DNA of 64,000 nt, from NCBI GenBank assembly GCA_016192135.1, contig JACPUR010000041.1, forward strand, positions 248,001 to 312,000. Reading direction: 5' to 3'. Positions within the stretch are counted from its first letter, which is position 1, and each line of letters opens with the position of its first letter. Positions 26,701-34,973 of the stretch are shown here, one piece after another. The position numbers and the translations under genes are program-made. The notes beneath the pieces are model-generated. The model saw only the letters and a program-made list of their open reading frames with translations, did no database searches and was not told where the DNA came from. Source of the DNA: Candidatus Tectomicrobia bacterium (GTDB taxonomy: Bacteria > UBA8248).

Positions 26701-27967
26701 CCGCGGCGCGCACGGCGAGGCCCTGCCCCGGGCCGCGCCCGCGCGACATGCGGAGGTCGAGGGAGAGCTTTCCCGTCCGGGTGAGCTGCGGCGGAGACAT
26801 GCGGAACAGATCGGCCGCCCAGCGGGAGGCGCCCGCCACGTCGGAGATGTCCGCCAGGAGGTGGATCTCGTCCCGGCCCGCGGCGTTCCACGCCGCGGGC
26901 TCGCCCAGCCGGCCCTTGCCGAAGGGGAGCTCCACCTCCAGCAGGGTGACCTGGCCCGACCCGGCGTTCCAGTCGAAGCGGCCCTTGGAGGCGGCGGAGG
27001 CGGCGGGCAGGGAAACCTCCCGCCAAGCCTCCTGCGGGCCGGGGCGCATCTCGCCGGAGAGGTCCCTGGCCCGGAGGCTGGCGTCCCATTCGAGGACGCC
27101 CCCGGAGTAGGAGCCCGCCGCCTTGCCGCCGATCGTCCCCTTCAGCGCGCGCACGTCCCCGGGGGCCGGGGCGAGGCGGAAGAAGGGAGACACCTCGAAG
27201 GGATCGGCGGCGGCCCAGCCCGAGTACTGCCCCCCGGCGAAATCGGCGAACAGGCCGGCGGTGAAACGGATCAGCCCGGGCTCGGTGCAGCTCCCCTCCG
27301 CCGTCAGGTTGAGGGGCGCCCCCAGGCGGATTCCGCCCCCCTGGATCGAGGCGAACGAGCACGCCGCGCGGTAGGCGGGGGCGCCGCCCACGGGGGCCGA
27401 GGCGAAGGTCAGGCGGACGGAGCGCATCTCGAGCGAGCGGACCACCACGTCGAAGCCCGCGCTTTCCCCTTTCGGTCCTTGGGCCTCTTTCGGCTCTTGG
27501 GCCTCCGCCTCGCCCGCCGAGAGCAGGGCGAGGGCGCCCCCCCTCCCCGGCGCCCGGGCGGCCGGCGGGACGCCCAGCCGGTCCAGGATGTCCTGGAAGC
27601 TGAACCTCCCCGCGGAGTCGCGGTAGGCCGAGGCCGCCACCCCGTCGAGCGTCACCTTGAGGAGGCTCACCCGCCTGTAGAGGAGCGCCGCCGGGTTCAG
27701 CAGCACCTGGACCTGGGCCACCTTGAGCAGCGGCGCGGGCTCGGCCGGGCCCCCCGCCACGGTGAGGCCGCCCGCCTCGATGCTGAAGAGGCCGATGGAG
27801 AGGGTCTCGACCGTCACCTTGCGGCCCAGAAGGATCTGCCCCTGGGTCTCGGCGAGGCGCTTCATCTGATCGGAGGAGAGGAAGAAGCGGACGGCCAGGG
27901 CCCCCCCCGCCGCAAGAAGGACGAGAGCGGCCAGGGTGAGGGCCGCCCACTTCAGCCACCGGTACAT
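23753..27967 (-). CDS. AsmA-like envelope protein with four internal repeats
   Basis: The 1404-residue protein has one N-terminal membrane segment (residues 9-30) and an AsmA-type start (GRKVTVETLSIGLFSIEAGGL), so most of it is periplasmic. Four modules recur with a period of about 174 residues. Each carries a LPFG-type motif (near 346, 523, 695 and 868) followed by WN-x2-G-x-DE/DH-x-L and a D-L/V-G or D-S-G step. A proline-rich linker near 1045-1105 precedes a DUF748/AsmA-like C-terminal part (IPISVRIQGRLDDP). A low-complexity Pro/Lys tail ends it. AsmA-family proteins are linked to phospholipid transport across the periplasm. That role is inferred here. Confidence 0.75.
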   Translation of the reverse strand: MYRWLKWAALTLAALVLLAAGGALAVRFFLSSDQMKRLAETQGQILLGRKVTVETLSIGLFSIEAGGLTVAGGPAEPAPLLKVAQVQVLLNPAALLYRRVSLLKVTLDGVAASAYRDSAGRFSFQDILDRLGVPPAARAPGRGGALALLSAGEAEAQEPKEAQGPKGESAGFDVVVRSLEMRSVRLTFASAPVGGAPAYRAACSFASIQGGGIRLGAPLNLTAEGSCTEPGLIRFTAGLFADFAGGQYSGWAAADPFEVSPFFRLAPAPGDVRALKGTIGGKAAGSYSGGVLEWDASLRARDLSGEMRPGPQEAWREVSLPAASAASKGRFDWNAGSGQVTLLEVELPFGKGRLGEPAAWNAAGRDEIHLLADISDVAGASRWAADLFRMSPPQLTRTGKLSLDLRMSRGRGPGQGLAVRAAAAFDPLDIAPLAAWVAVLGTAPLEGFEPQRGVLGGKIEASWSGENTVRWKLDLRAEDFGFRVRGGQGQPWRPAHIARAGVRTEGRVDIAREEAEVERLEIELPFAEGRLLEKGGWNLGGRDHLKLRVQVADSGALFRLVRDLTGMRVGDPGQGGKAEAEVAFSRARAEKRVAASVQGRLDPVDLSILTRLVPMPAMVKGLGGLAGGVFEVDYATGRPVRWKADLSGRALTAQIEPTPNSTWRWVELASLGLASEGWYDPAADAAEVARLEARLPFGSFKLNKPARWNVKGTDEIDLRLAIDDLGAAEVWVGSIVNLPVQVSQQKETLTASLTASRARAREKEFGWAVDMRFDPLEAAPLVQLWLEASPTLSGAGGEIGGKLSVTYSPAGSVRWEADLRGEGVWVTPRAPRKEDEVLVPVGKTALRSRGGYDIRRGSAEVAALDAEFPFGSIRVSRPSVWNLKGRDELHLSWQFSDLGPALAVAGAVAGEPIPGLQLTGASSGSLALSRDRAKPASLAARGGASLDVRKVRLADYPNLETEVRGKADLDGKEARLALGRVLVRDLARPQDPPAVLLEGLAGAFGQADLMLGRVASSRIAANSLTVHFFMDPENRSTFDSLTERKGGPSPAAPKPQEAKPAPPPPAPPAPRPRRDPAPSNPYDESGMRSPQPPAPASRADKRPLPPERPNEDLPDIRVGRLEIERVGFHFRHEVEKGKPPAVADRRGMRLTAENVDTRMPPGRMDTRLRLEEPGQPAPLLFEGRANLGVRPFPAAGNLTLRKYDLKPLSPYARQVRGAEIERGEMDVDAAFTLRRDYLQAEAKGKVYNLSLRPVGKRHLATKAQEVAEGVALDLLKRRTGEIPISVRIQGRLDDPRTTIYGLAMDSLLVGVFAKVIDLAGAPIRGLGGGVADILRGVIEGFGVPLPPKSPPAPESKASPPAPAAPAPAEPQPAPPSEPPREQKKPDLKQLERDLKKGLKDFLRR

Positions 27968-28134
27968 GGGGGGAGCCTTTCCGCACGAACCGCATCAGGC
28001 GCGGTCTGCTGTGAGAGCCGCGAAAATTCTACCGAATTCCCGGCCGGAGGGCCAACGCCGGTTCTCCCGGGCGCGTTTTCCGCTAATATGACGGCCGCAG
28101 TTCCCATTTTTCGCCCGCGCCCAGGCGGAGGCCC

Positions 28135-29463
28135 ATGCGCGAGACATCCCCGCCCGCCCCGGCTTCTCCGGCAGCCCCGGCCGGCCGCCGGGAGATTTTC
28201 GCCTGGTGCCTCTACGACTTCGCGAACTCGGCCTTCCCCACCCTCATCGTGACGGTCGCCTACAGCGTCTACTTCAAGCACGCCGTGGCCGGGGGCGGGG
28301 GGCGCGGGGACTTCCTCTGGGGCGTCTCGCTCTCCCTCGCGATGGTCCTCGCCATCCTGATCACCCCGCCGCTGAGCGCCCGGGCCGACCGGAAGGGCTC
28401 GCGCAAGCGGATGCTCCTCCTCTACGCCGGCGCGTGCGTCGCCGCGACGGCTCTCCTCTCGGGCGTGGGGCCCGGGAGGGTGGCCGCCGGGATGATCTTC
28501 TTCATCCTGGCCGTCGTCGGGTTCGAGGGCTCGCTCGTCTTCTACAACGCCTTCCTCCCCGAGATCTCGACCCGGGCGACCATCGGCAAGGTGAGCGGAT
28601 GGGGCTGGGGGCTGGGCTACCTGGGGGGCCTCCTCTGCCTCTTCCTCGTGAAGCCCCTCCTGAGCGGAGGGCTCGAGCCCGCGAATCTCCCCCGCTTCCG
28701 GCTGAGCTTCGCCGCCACCGCCGTCTTCTACGCCCTCTTCACGATTCCCCTCGTCCTGTGGCTGCGCGAGAGGCCTCCCCTGCCCCGGCGGCCCGGCGCC
28801 GGGGGGAAGAAACCCGCGGGCGCCCCGGCCTCGGCGCGCGACGCCTTCCGCGAGCTGTGGGGGACCCTCCAGGCCCTGCGCCGGCGGGAGGGGGCGCTGC
28901 GCTACCTCCTCGCCTTCCTCCTCTACAACGACGGGATCGTGACGGTCATCTCCTTCAGCTCCATCTACGCCGTCACCACCCTGGGCTTCACCATGGGAGA
29001 GACCCTCAACCTCTTCATCGCCGTCCAGCTATCGGCCGGCGCGGGGGCGTTTTTCTTCGGCTACCTGACCGACGCCTGGGGCGCGCGCAAGACCGTGCTC
29101 CTGACCCTCTTCAACTGGTGCCTCGTGGTGATCCTCGCCTATTTCGCCGCCTCGAAGGACGCCTTCTTCCTCATCTCCCTGCTGGCCGGGATCTCGCTCG
29201 GCTCCAGCCAGTCCGCGAGCCGCTCCCTCCTCGCCTTCTACATCCCGCCGGGCGGGACGGCCCAGACCTACTCCTTCTACGGGGTGTGCGGGAAGATGAG
29301 CTCCATCCTCGGGCCCCTCGCTTTCGGCGGCGTCTCGGCCGCGACCGGGAGCCAGCGGCTCGCCATCCTCTCCGTCCTCTTCTTCTTCCTCGCGGGCGGC
29401 GCCCTCCTCTGGACCGTGCCCGAGCCCGGGGAGGCGGGCGGAGAAGCCATTGCCGGGGACTGA
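28135..29463 (+). CDS. UMF1-family MFS transporter (Atg22-like)
   Basis: The 442-residue protein has about twelve membrane segments. It opens with IFAWCLYDFANSAFPTLIVT, the hallmark of UMF1/Atg22-like transporters. Later it has LLYNDGIVTVISFSSIYA and GSSQSASRSLLAFYIPP, also typical of this family. The substrate is unknown; the yeast relative exports amino acids from vacuoles. It is divergent from the AsmA-like gene and followed by a repeat-bearing spacer. Confidence 0.88.
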   Translation: MRETSPPAPASPAAPAGRREIFAWCLYDFANSAFPTLIVTVAYSVYFKHAVAGGGGRGDFLWGVSLSLAMVLAILITPPLSARADRKGSRKRMLLLYAGACVAATALLSGVGPGRVAAGMIFFILAVVGFEGSLVFYNAFLPEISTRATIGKVSGWGWGLGYLGGLLCLFLVKPLLSGGLEPANLPRFRLSFAATAVFYALFTIPLVLWLRERPPLPRRPGAGGKKPAGAPASARDAFRELWGTLQALRRREGALRYLLAFLLYNDGIVTVISFSSIYAVTTLGFTMGETLNLFIAVQLSAGAGAFFFGYLTDAWGARKTVLLTLFNWCLVVILAYFAASKDAFFLISLLAGISLGSSQSASRSLLAFYIPPGGTAQTYSFYGVCGKMSSILGPLAFGGVSAATGSQRLAILSVLFFFLAGGALLWTVPEPGEAGGEAIAGD

Positions 29464-29505
29464 ACCAGAAGGTACGGTGGGTGGTGTGGGGGCGTATTGC
29501 GATAT

Positions 29506-29569
29506 GCCCCTACGGATGGAATTTCGTCCGTGGAAATTCCCGTAGGGGCGGCCGGCCGGTCGCCCCTAC
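29506..29569. repeat. Two overlapping palindromes of the GTAGGGGCG repeat family
   Basis: The first pair of arms, GCCCCTACGG (29506-29515) and CCGTAGGGGC (29540-29549), encloses AATTTC/GAAATT. The second pair, GTAGGGGCG (29542-29550) and CGCCCCTAC (29561-29569), encloses CCGGCCGG. The two share an arm, so alternative hairpins are possible. Confidence 0.6.
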
Positions 29570-29601
29570 AGACAAGATGCGCCCCGCCCGGAGGCACGCC
29601 C

Positions 29602-29964
29602 ATGAATTTCCGCGACCAGATCATCGAGCGCCTGCGGGTGCGCCTGGGCGGGGCGGACGTCCCGCCGGAGAGCCTCCAGGCCTTCGCCGCCGACCTCGAC
29701 CATCTCCTCGGGCGGGCCCTCGACAGCCGCACCTTCGGCGCGGGCGCCCGGCAGATCCTCCAGCGCTTCGCCGGCGAGTGGGCCGAGCAGAACGCGCGCC
29801 GCATGATCGAATCCCGGGGCGACGGCGCGGCCGACGTGGTCTACGAGATGATCGAGCGGCGCGCCCGCGACCGCGCCGTGCGGGCGTTGCGCCAGGCCGT
29901 CCTCGACGCCCTGGAGGGCCGGGAGCGGCCGCTGGATGATCTGGATTTCTTCGAGGAGGAGTGA
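29602..29964 (+). CDS. Small acidic helical protein, unknown
   Basis: The 120-residue product is predicted to be all helical, rich in Arg, Glu and Ala, and ends in an acidic run DDLDFFEEE. No family is recognised. The ATG is chosen because GGAGG lies seven bases upstream, and sequence in front of it belongs to the palindromic repeat. Codon use matches the core genome. Confidence 0.6.
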   Translation: MNFRDQIIERLRVRLGGADVPPESLQAFAADLDHLLGRALDSRTFGAGARQILQRFAGEWAEQNARRMIESRGDGAADVVYEMIERRARDRAVRALRQAVLDALEGRERPLDDLDFFEEE

Positions 29965-30065
29965 GGATTCCGCTTCCGCCGGCCGCCGGCTTCATGTGAT
30001 ATCCTAAACCACCGTCACCGCCCGCGAACGGCCCCATTGGCGCATCCCATCCCAAGGAAACCCGG

Positions 30066-30428
30066 ATGAAGGAAGGAACCCAGCGGTGGATGCGCCAAGC
30101 CGGGAGCGACTTGAGGACGGCGAAGTACCTGTTCGATGGCAAGTTCTACATGGAGGCATCCTTTTACTGCCAGCAATGCGCCGAGAAGGCGCTCAAGGCG
30201 GTGATGCTGGAGACAAAGGGGGACATCCGGAAAATCCACGATTTGGTTGCGCTCGGGAAGGATGTCAATCTGCCGGAAGAACTGCTTGAATCCGCCAAGG
30301 AACTTACAATGACCTACATATATTCCAGATATCCAATCGGCATCAGCGTCCGGGAAATGAAAACGCTGTCCTCGAATTTCATCCAAGTGGCCGGAGAGGT
30401 ACTGAAGTGGGCCGAAAAGCAATTGTGA
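30066..30428 (+). CDS. HEPN-domain protein (HepT-like)
   Basis: The 120-residue helical protein starts with RWMRQAGSDLRTAKYLF and has FYCQQCAEKALKAVMLETKG and YSRYP, as in HEPN proteins paired with MNT nucleotidyltransferases. In characterised pairs the HEPN protein is an RNase toxin whose RX4-6H site is modified by the partner; here the clearest basic-His stretch is RKIHDL. It overlaps the MNT gene by 22 bases. Confidence 0.8.
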   Translation: MKEGTQRWMRQAGSDLRTAKYLFDGKFYMEASFYCQQCAEKALKAVMLETKGDIRKIHDLVALGKDVNLPEELLESAKELTMTYIYSRYPIGISVREMKTLSSNFIQVAGEVLKWAEKQL

Positions 30429-30721
30429 AGCTGCTGAAGCGCTATAAAGAGAACATCTCGAAGGACATCCCCATAGAAAGGATGCTCCTTTTCGGCTCCT
30501 ACGCCGAAGGCAAGGCGCATCCCGACAGCGATGTTGATCTCCTCGTCGTGAGCCCTTCGTTCCGCAGGATGAACTTCTTCAAGCGCGGGGCCAAGATGTA
30601 CGACCATTGGGACACAAGGCATCCCGTCGACTTCCTCTGCTACACCCCCGAGGAGTTCCAGAAGCTCCGCGAGGAGTCGCCCATCGTGCGGGAGGCGGAG
30701 CGGGAAGGGATCGAGATCTAG
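30407..30721 (+). CDS. MNT-type nucleotidyltransferase antitoxin
   Basis: The 104-residue protein has the minimal nucleotidyltransferase core LLFGSYAEGKAHPDSDVDLL with the two metal aspartates, and a later DFLCYT strand with a third aspartate. In type VII systems the MntA-like protein adds AMP to its HEPN partner. It begins at a GTG within the last codons of the HEPN gene, so translation is coupled. Confidence 0.82.
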   Translation: MGRKAIVKLLKRYKENISKDIPIERMLLFGSYAEGKAHPDSDVDLLVVSPSFRRMNFFKRGAKMYDHWDTRHPVDFLCYTPEEFQKLREESPIVREAEREGIEI

Positions 30722-30767
30722 CCGCGCGATCGCGGAGGGACGGCCGCCCGGGCGGGAGGACCCGCGG

Positions 30768-31355
30768 ATGAAGGAAGCGCTCATCCCCCTCTGGCTCAAG
30801 ATCGGCTACACCCTCATGACCGCCGTCATCGTCCCCGCCTACTGGCGCGCCTACGGCCCCGTCAACTTCCTGTGGTTCTCGGACATCGCCCTGCTGTCCA
30901 TGGCGGCCGCGCTCTGGCTGGAGAGCCGCCTCCTCGCCAGCATGATGGCCGTGGGCGTCCTCCCCATGGAGATCGCCTGGCTCGCCGACTTCCTGGCCGG
31001 GGGCAAGCTCCTGGGCATCGCCGCCTACATGTTCGGGAAGGGGAACCTGCCGCTTTATCTCCGGGCCCTCTCCCTCTTCCACCTCGCGCTGCCGCCCGTC
31101 ATCCTCCTCATGCTCATGCGCCACGGCTACGACCGCCGGGCGCTCCCCGCCCAGATCGCCCTGGCCCTCGCCGTCATGCCCCTCTGCTACCGCTTCTCCC
31201 CCGCCGAGGAGAACATCAACTGGGTCTTCGGCCCCGCCGGCCCCCAGACCGCCATCCGCCCCTTGGCCTATCTTGCTTTGTGGCTGATCGTGGTGCCTTT
31301 GTTCATTTATGTGCCGATGCATTTGCTGCTGGGGAGGGTGTTCGGGGGGAGGTGA
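30768..31355 (+). CDS. Polytopic membrane protein of a conserved unknown family
   Basis: The 195-residue product has five or six membrane segments. It carries well-defined phrases such as PVNFLWFSDIALL, MMAVGVLPMEIAWLADF, RALSLFHLALP and NINWVFGP, which recur in a conserved bacterial membrane family without known function. GGAGG precedes the ATG. High GC matches the core genome. It is convergent with an AT-richer HEPN-like gene. Confidence 0.65.
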   Translation: MKEALIPLWLKIGYTLMTAVIVPAYWRAYGPVNFLWFSDIALLSMAAALWLESRLLASMMAVGVLPMEIAWLADFLAGGKLLGIAAYMFGKGNLPLYLRALSLFHLALPPVILLMLMRHGYDRRALPAQIALALAVMPLCYRFSPAEENINWVFGPAGPQTAIRPLAYLALWLIVVPLFIYVPMHLLLGRVFGGR

Positions 31356-31372
31356 GGGGGGGGATATTTCTT

Positions 31373-32044
31373 TCACATAAGCCCATTCTTTTTGAACCAC
31401 TCTTGGACAAACTGATCTGATATTTCAATAAAGTTGCCAGCCATACTTTTGGGAATGGGAAATTTTTCTTCGGGAACAAATTCAATAAGTTTTTGGACAA
31501 CTTTGCAGGCTGTGTTATGTGCCCAGCGAATTCCTTCTGTGCAACTTAGCTTGTGAGGCCACGAGTAGTCTGCATTGACTTTGTTCTCTGCGGTTAAAGC
31601 GATACCGCGTTGAGAAAGGTGGGGGAGGCACTTGGGTGCATCAAACCCCATTTTAAAATGCACAATTGCATTCCGTACCTTCACCAGAAGGCTGAAATCT
31701 TGGTACGGTTGAGTGTCCCGCGAGAAGGTAATGTCAAACAGAAGCCTCGGAACGATTATTAATTTCTCTTGAATATTTAAATTCTCCAGCGTCTTATCCC
31801 CAAAGATCCAAAGGGAAGAATCGGGAAAAATTGTCCGAGGCAAATTTCCTAATAAAGTTTCATTTATGAATGCCTCTATAGACGCAACGGAGGCCACATA
31901 GGCCGTAAAAGCATGGGGAGTGTATGCATTCGTGCCGTGCCGTACTCCTTGTCCCTTGAGAACGTAATCTAATGACAATTTAAAGGATTCTTTCGCATCT
32001 CTGATTAGGTCACCTGAGATTGTTACGGTGGAATGAGCAATCAT
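31373..32044 (-). CDS. HEPN-like protein of unknown function, AT-rich
   Basis: The 223-residue protein contains ASVASIEAFINE and LLVKVRNAIVHFK. The latter holds the R-N-x3-H motif found in many HEPN-type proteins, some of which are RNases. No partner gene of the MNT type is adjacent. It has clearly lower GC than its neighbours, which suggests recent acquisition. GGAGG lies seven bases before the ATG. Confidence 0.55.
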   Translation of the reverse strand: MIAHSTVTISGDLIRDAKESFKLSLDYVLKGQGVRHGTNAYTPHAFTAYVASVASIEAFINETLLGNLPRTIFPDSSLWIFGDKTLENLNIQEKLIIVPRLLFDITFSRDTQPYQDFSLLVKVRNAIVHFKMGFDAPKCLPHLSQRGIALTAENKVNADYSWPHKLSCTEGIRWAHNTACKVVQKLIEFVPEEKFPIPKSMAGNFIEISDQFVQEWFKKNGLM

Positions 32045-32068
32045 TCGCCAGCCTCCTCTGTACTCCCC

Positions 32069-32365
32069 TCACCCCGCCGCCGTCACCTTCACCCGCACCT
32101 CGACGCGGCGGTCGAGCCGGTTGAGGATCGCCATCAGTCGGTCGATGGTGAAGCGGCCCAGGTCGGCGTTGCGGATGCGGGAGAAGTCGGCGTTGCTCAC
32201 CCCGCTCCGCTTCTCGGCCTGGCGGAGGGAGAGCCCCTCGTCGTCGAGTATCTTGATGATCTGCGCGGCCAGGAGGGCCTTGGCCTGCCGGATGTCGGCG
32301 TCGGGCCGGCCGAAGTCTCGGTAGACGTTCCCGCTGCCGTGCACGGTTTCGAGCTTTCGGGTCAT
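32069..32365 (-). CDS. XRE-family antitoxin (HigA-like)
   Basis: The 98-residue protein has a helix-turn-helix EGLSLRQAEKRSGVSNADFS with SRIRNADLGRFTIDRLMAIL, typical of HigA-like antitoxins that follow their toxin gene. It would bind the toxin and repress the operon. Its ATG overlaps the toxin stop by four bases. Confidence 0.82.
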   Translation of the reverse strand: MTRKLETVHGSGNVYRDFGRPDADIRQAKALLAAQIIKILDDEGLSLRQAEKRSGVSNADFSRIRNADLGRFTIDRLMAILNRLDRRVEVRVKVTAAG

Positions 32366-32709
32366 CGCAGCTGCTCCTTCAGGCGCTTCAAGCGTTCGCG
32401 GATGAGGTCAATCTCCTGCCTCGGGGTCTGAATGCCCCGCTTCGATTTCTTCTGAAAGGCGTGCACCACCCAGATGGCCTCATGCAGGTAAAGGGCGTAG
32501 ACGGCACGGTATGCCTCGCCGCGATGGGCCAGGGCGATCTCGAAGACGCCGGCGCCCAGGCCGGTCATCGGCTTGGCGATGTCGGCCTTGCCTCCCTCGG
32601 CGGCGATGGTCAGGGCGTCCAGCACGATGTCCTGGGCGCGAAGCGGGAAGGCCTCGAACGCCTTCCGCGCCTGCTTCACCCAGGAGATCTCCCGCGTCCG
32701 GCGGCTCAT
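32362..32709 (-). CDS. RelE/HigB-type toxin (Gp49-like)
   Basis: The 115-residue protein has ISWVKQARKAFEAFP, VYALYLHEAIWVVHAFQKKSK and a basic C-terminus, the usual signature of phage-derived Gp49/HigB-like RelE toxins. Such toxins cut mRNA on the ribosome. The toxin comes first and overlaps the antitoxin, the order of higBA systems. Confidence 0.82.
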   Translation of the reverse strand: MSRRTREISWVKQARKAFEAFPLRAQDIVLDALTIAAEGGKADIAKPMTGLGAGVFEIALAHRGEAYRAVYALYLHEAIWVVHAFQKKSKRGIQTPRQEIDLIRERLKRLKEQLR

Positions 32710-33242
32710 GGGGAGATGCTGTCATATCTGACAGCACTTGGTCAAGCCGCATGTCCTCGTTAGCCCATCCCGCCGATGCCCGTTCCCCCCCCGCCGGCCC
32801 GCCCAAAACCAAATCAGACCCATTCCAAAACGCGCGTTTTTTATCCAAAAACGGCTCAAAACGTGCCGAATTTTGCGATTTTTCGCGTGCCACGAAATTG
32901 CTGTCATTTGCGGCTGCGCGTCTTCCCTCCCCCCGCCGTATATTGTCTTCGGGCCGCCCGGGGGCGGGTTGCGGCGCCTCCCGGCGTCCGGGCCGCGCGT
33001 CGCGGCTATTGAACGATAAAAAACGGTATTAACGGTTTTTTGCGAGCGCAGGACGTCCGGGGGGAGGGCTGAGGCTTAAGAATCTTCATTTCCCGCTTGG
33101 TTGCCGTTAGTTGCCGATAATAACGGATAGTTCCCCATTTTTCCGGGCGCGCCTTGCTTCCCTCCTCCCCCGCCCCTAGAATCGGACCCCCGCCTCGCCC
33201 ATGACGGCCGGGACGGATCACCGCAGGGTTGAAGGAGAAACG
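32710..33242. other. Non-coding spacer between toxin-antitoxin genes and gltX
   Basis: This 533-base stretch has AT-rich patches unlike the core. No reading frame in it looks like a protein. The higBA promoter must lie near its left end, and the gltX promoter and ribosome site (AAGGAG) at its right end. Confidence 0.5.
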
Positions 33243-34673
33243 ATGAGCGGGAAGGTCCGGGTCCGCTTCGCGCCCTCGAACACGGGGCACCTCCACATCG
33301 GGGGGGCGCGGACGGCGCTCTTCAACTGGTTCTTCGCCCGCCACCACGGGGGCACCGCCATCCTCCGGGTGGAGGACACGGACCGGGAGCGCTCGACCGA
33401 GGAGTTCTACGAGGCCATCCTCGAGGCCTTCAAGTGGCTGGAAATCGAGTGGGACGAGGGGCCCTACCGCCAGACCCACCGGATGGAGCTCTACCGGGCG
33501 GCGGCGGAGCGCCTCCTCGCCTCGGGGGCGGCCTACCCCTGCACCTGCGCCCCCGAGGAGGTCGAGGCCATGCGGGAGCGGGCGAGGGCCCAGGGCCGCA
33601 CCCCCCGCTACGACGGCACCTGCCGGGGCCGCTACGGCAAGCCCCCGGACAGGCCCTACTGCCTGCGCCTCCTGGCCCCGGACGAGGGGGAGACCGAGGT
33701 GGAGGACATGCTCGCGGGGCTGGTGCGCTTCCCGAACGCGGAGATCGACGACATGGTCATCGTCCGCACGGACGGGACGCCGACCTACAACTTCTGCGTG
33801 GCGGTGGACGACGTGGAGATGAGGATCACCCACGTCATCCGGGGGAACGACCACCTCTCGAACACGCCCAAGCAGGTGCTGGTCTACCGGGCGCTGGGTG
33901 AGGTGCCGCCCAAGTTCGCCCACATCTCGATGATCCTGGGAGAGGACAAGAAGCGCCTCTCCAAGCGCCACGGGGCCACGAGCGTGATCGAGTACCGGAA
34001 GCTCGGCTACCTGCCCGAGGCCCTCATCAATTACCTGGTGCGGCTGGGCTGGAGCCGAGGGGACCAGGAGATATTCACGCGGGAGGAGATCATCGAGCAC
34101 TTCTCGCTCGAAACCCTCAACCGCTCGGCCGCGGTCTTCAACCCCGAGAAGCTCCTCTGGCTGAACCAGGAGTACATCAAGAAGGCGGAGGCCGGGCGCC
34201 TCCTCCCGCTGCTGGAGGAGCGGCTGAGGGAGCGGGGGCTCGACCCCGAGGCCCTGCCGCGCGAGGCGCGGCTCGGCGTGGTGGAGGAGCTCCGGAGCCG
34301 CTCGCGCACCTTGGAGGAGATGGCCGAGGGGGCGCGCTTCTTCTTCGCGCCCAAGGTGGAGATCGACCCCAAGGCGGCCGAGAAGTTCCTCCGGCCCGAG
34401 GTGGCCCGGCCGCTCGCCAAGCTCAGGGGGGCGCTGGCCTCGGCCGAGCCCTTCTCCAAGGAGCGGGTGCGGGCGGCCTTCGAGGGGGTGCTGGCCGAGG
34501 AGGGCCTCTCCATCGGGAAGCTCGCCCAGCCGGTGCGGGTGGCGGTCACGGGGGGCACGGTGAGCCCGGGCATCCACGAGACCCTCTCGCTCCTCGGCAA
34601 GGAGCGCGCCCTCGCCCGCCTCGACGCAGCGTTGGCCCGGATGGGAGCCGGCCAGGGCGGAGCGGCACCTTGA
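33243..34673 (+). CDS. gltX: Glutamyl-tRNA synthetase
   Basis: The 476-residue enzyme has the class I signatures HLHIGGARTALFNW and KKRLSKRHGATS. Between them is a zinc-type region CTC...YDGTC. The length is normal for bacterial GluRS. It charges tRNA-Glu, and perhaps also tRNA-Gln if the organism uses the amidotransferase route. The ATG at 33243 has AAGGAG five to six bases upstream. A tRNA-Gln gene starts 42 bases after its stop. Confidence 0.93.
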   Translation: MSGKVRVRFAPSNTGHLHIGGARTALFNWFFARHHGGTAILRVEDTDRERSTEEFYEAILEAFKWLEIEWDEGPYRQTHRMELYRAAAERLLASGAAYPCTCAPEEVEAMRERARAQGRTPRYDGTCRGRYGKPPDRPYCLRLLAPDEGETEVEDMLAGLVRFPNAEIDDMVIVRTDGTPTYNFCVAVDDVEMRITHVIRGNDHLSNTPKQVLVYRALGEVPPKFAHISMILGEDKKRLSKRHGATSVIEYRKLGYLPEALINYLVRLGWSRGDQEIFTREEIIEHFSLETLNRSAAVFNPEKLLWLNQEYIKKAEAGRLLPLLEERLRERGLDPEALPREARLGVVEELRSRSRTLEEMAEGARFFFAPKVEIDPKAAEKFLRPEVARPLAKLRGALASAEPFSKERVRAAFEGVLAEEGLSIGKLAQPVRVAVTGGTVSPGIHETLSLLGKERALARLDAALARMGAGQGGAAP

Positions 34674-34715
34674 CGCCCGGCGGGCCGGTTGGTAAGTAAC
34701 AGGGCGGCTTTTCTC

Positions 34716-34789
34716 TGGGGGATCGTCTAGCGGCAGGACACATGGCTCTGGACCATGGAACCTAGGTTCGAATCCTAGTCCCCCAGCCA
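34716..34789 (+). tRNA. tRNA-Gln (anticodon CTG)
   Basis: A full cloverleaf is visible. The acceptor stem is TGGGGGA/TCCCCCA, the anticodon stem CATGG/CCATG with loop CTCTGGA, and the T arm CCTAG-GTTCGAAT-CCTAG. The 3' GCCA is encoded. A terminator follows at 34833-34882. The serine recombinase gene begins its coding end 185 bases further on. Confidence 0.95.
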
Positions 34790-34832
34790 TGCAGTCACAC
34801 GGGATACTCTCCCGAGCATTCCGTTGAAGAAT

Positions 34833-34882
34833 CCCCCCGAAATCCCCCGGCTTCCGGGGGTTCTTTTCGGGGGGTTCTTTTT
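34833..34882 (+). terminator. Nested Rho-independent terminator after tRNA-Gln
   Basis: An inner stem (CCCCCGG/CCGGGGG, loop CTT) followed by TTCTTTT lies inside an outer stem (CCCCCCGAA/TTCGGGGGG) followed by TTCTTTTT. It probably ends the gltX-tRNA transcript. Confidence 0.8.
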
Positions 34883-34973
34883 CTCCGGAGAATCATGCAG
34901 ACGCAACCCAGCCCTAAATCCCCGATTTTCTCTGGCGGATTTTTGTAGTTCCACTCGGGGACTCAGGAAGGGG

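Noticed and set aside
23696-28252. A plus-strand frame of 1518 codons over the AsmA-like gene
   Set aside because: It is a GC-driven shadow. The minus strand has the signal, repeats and family motifs.
33006-34790. Minus-strand frame of 594 codons over gltX
   Set aside because: It is a shadow of the gltX coding strand.
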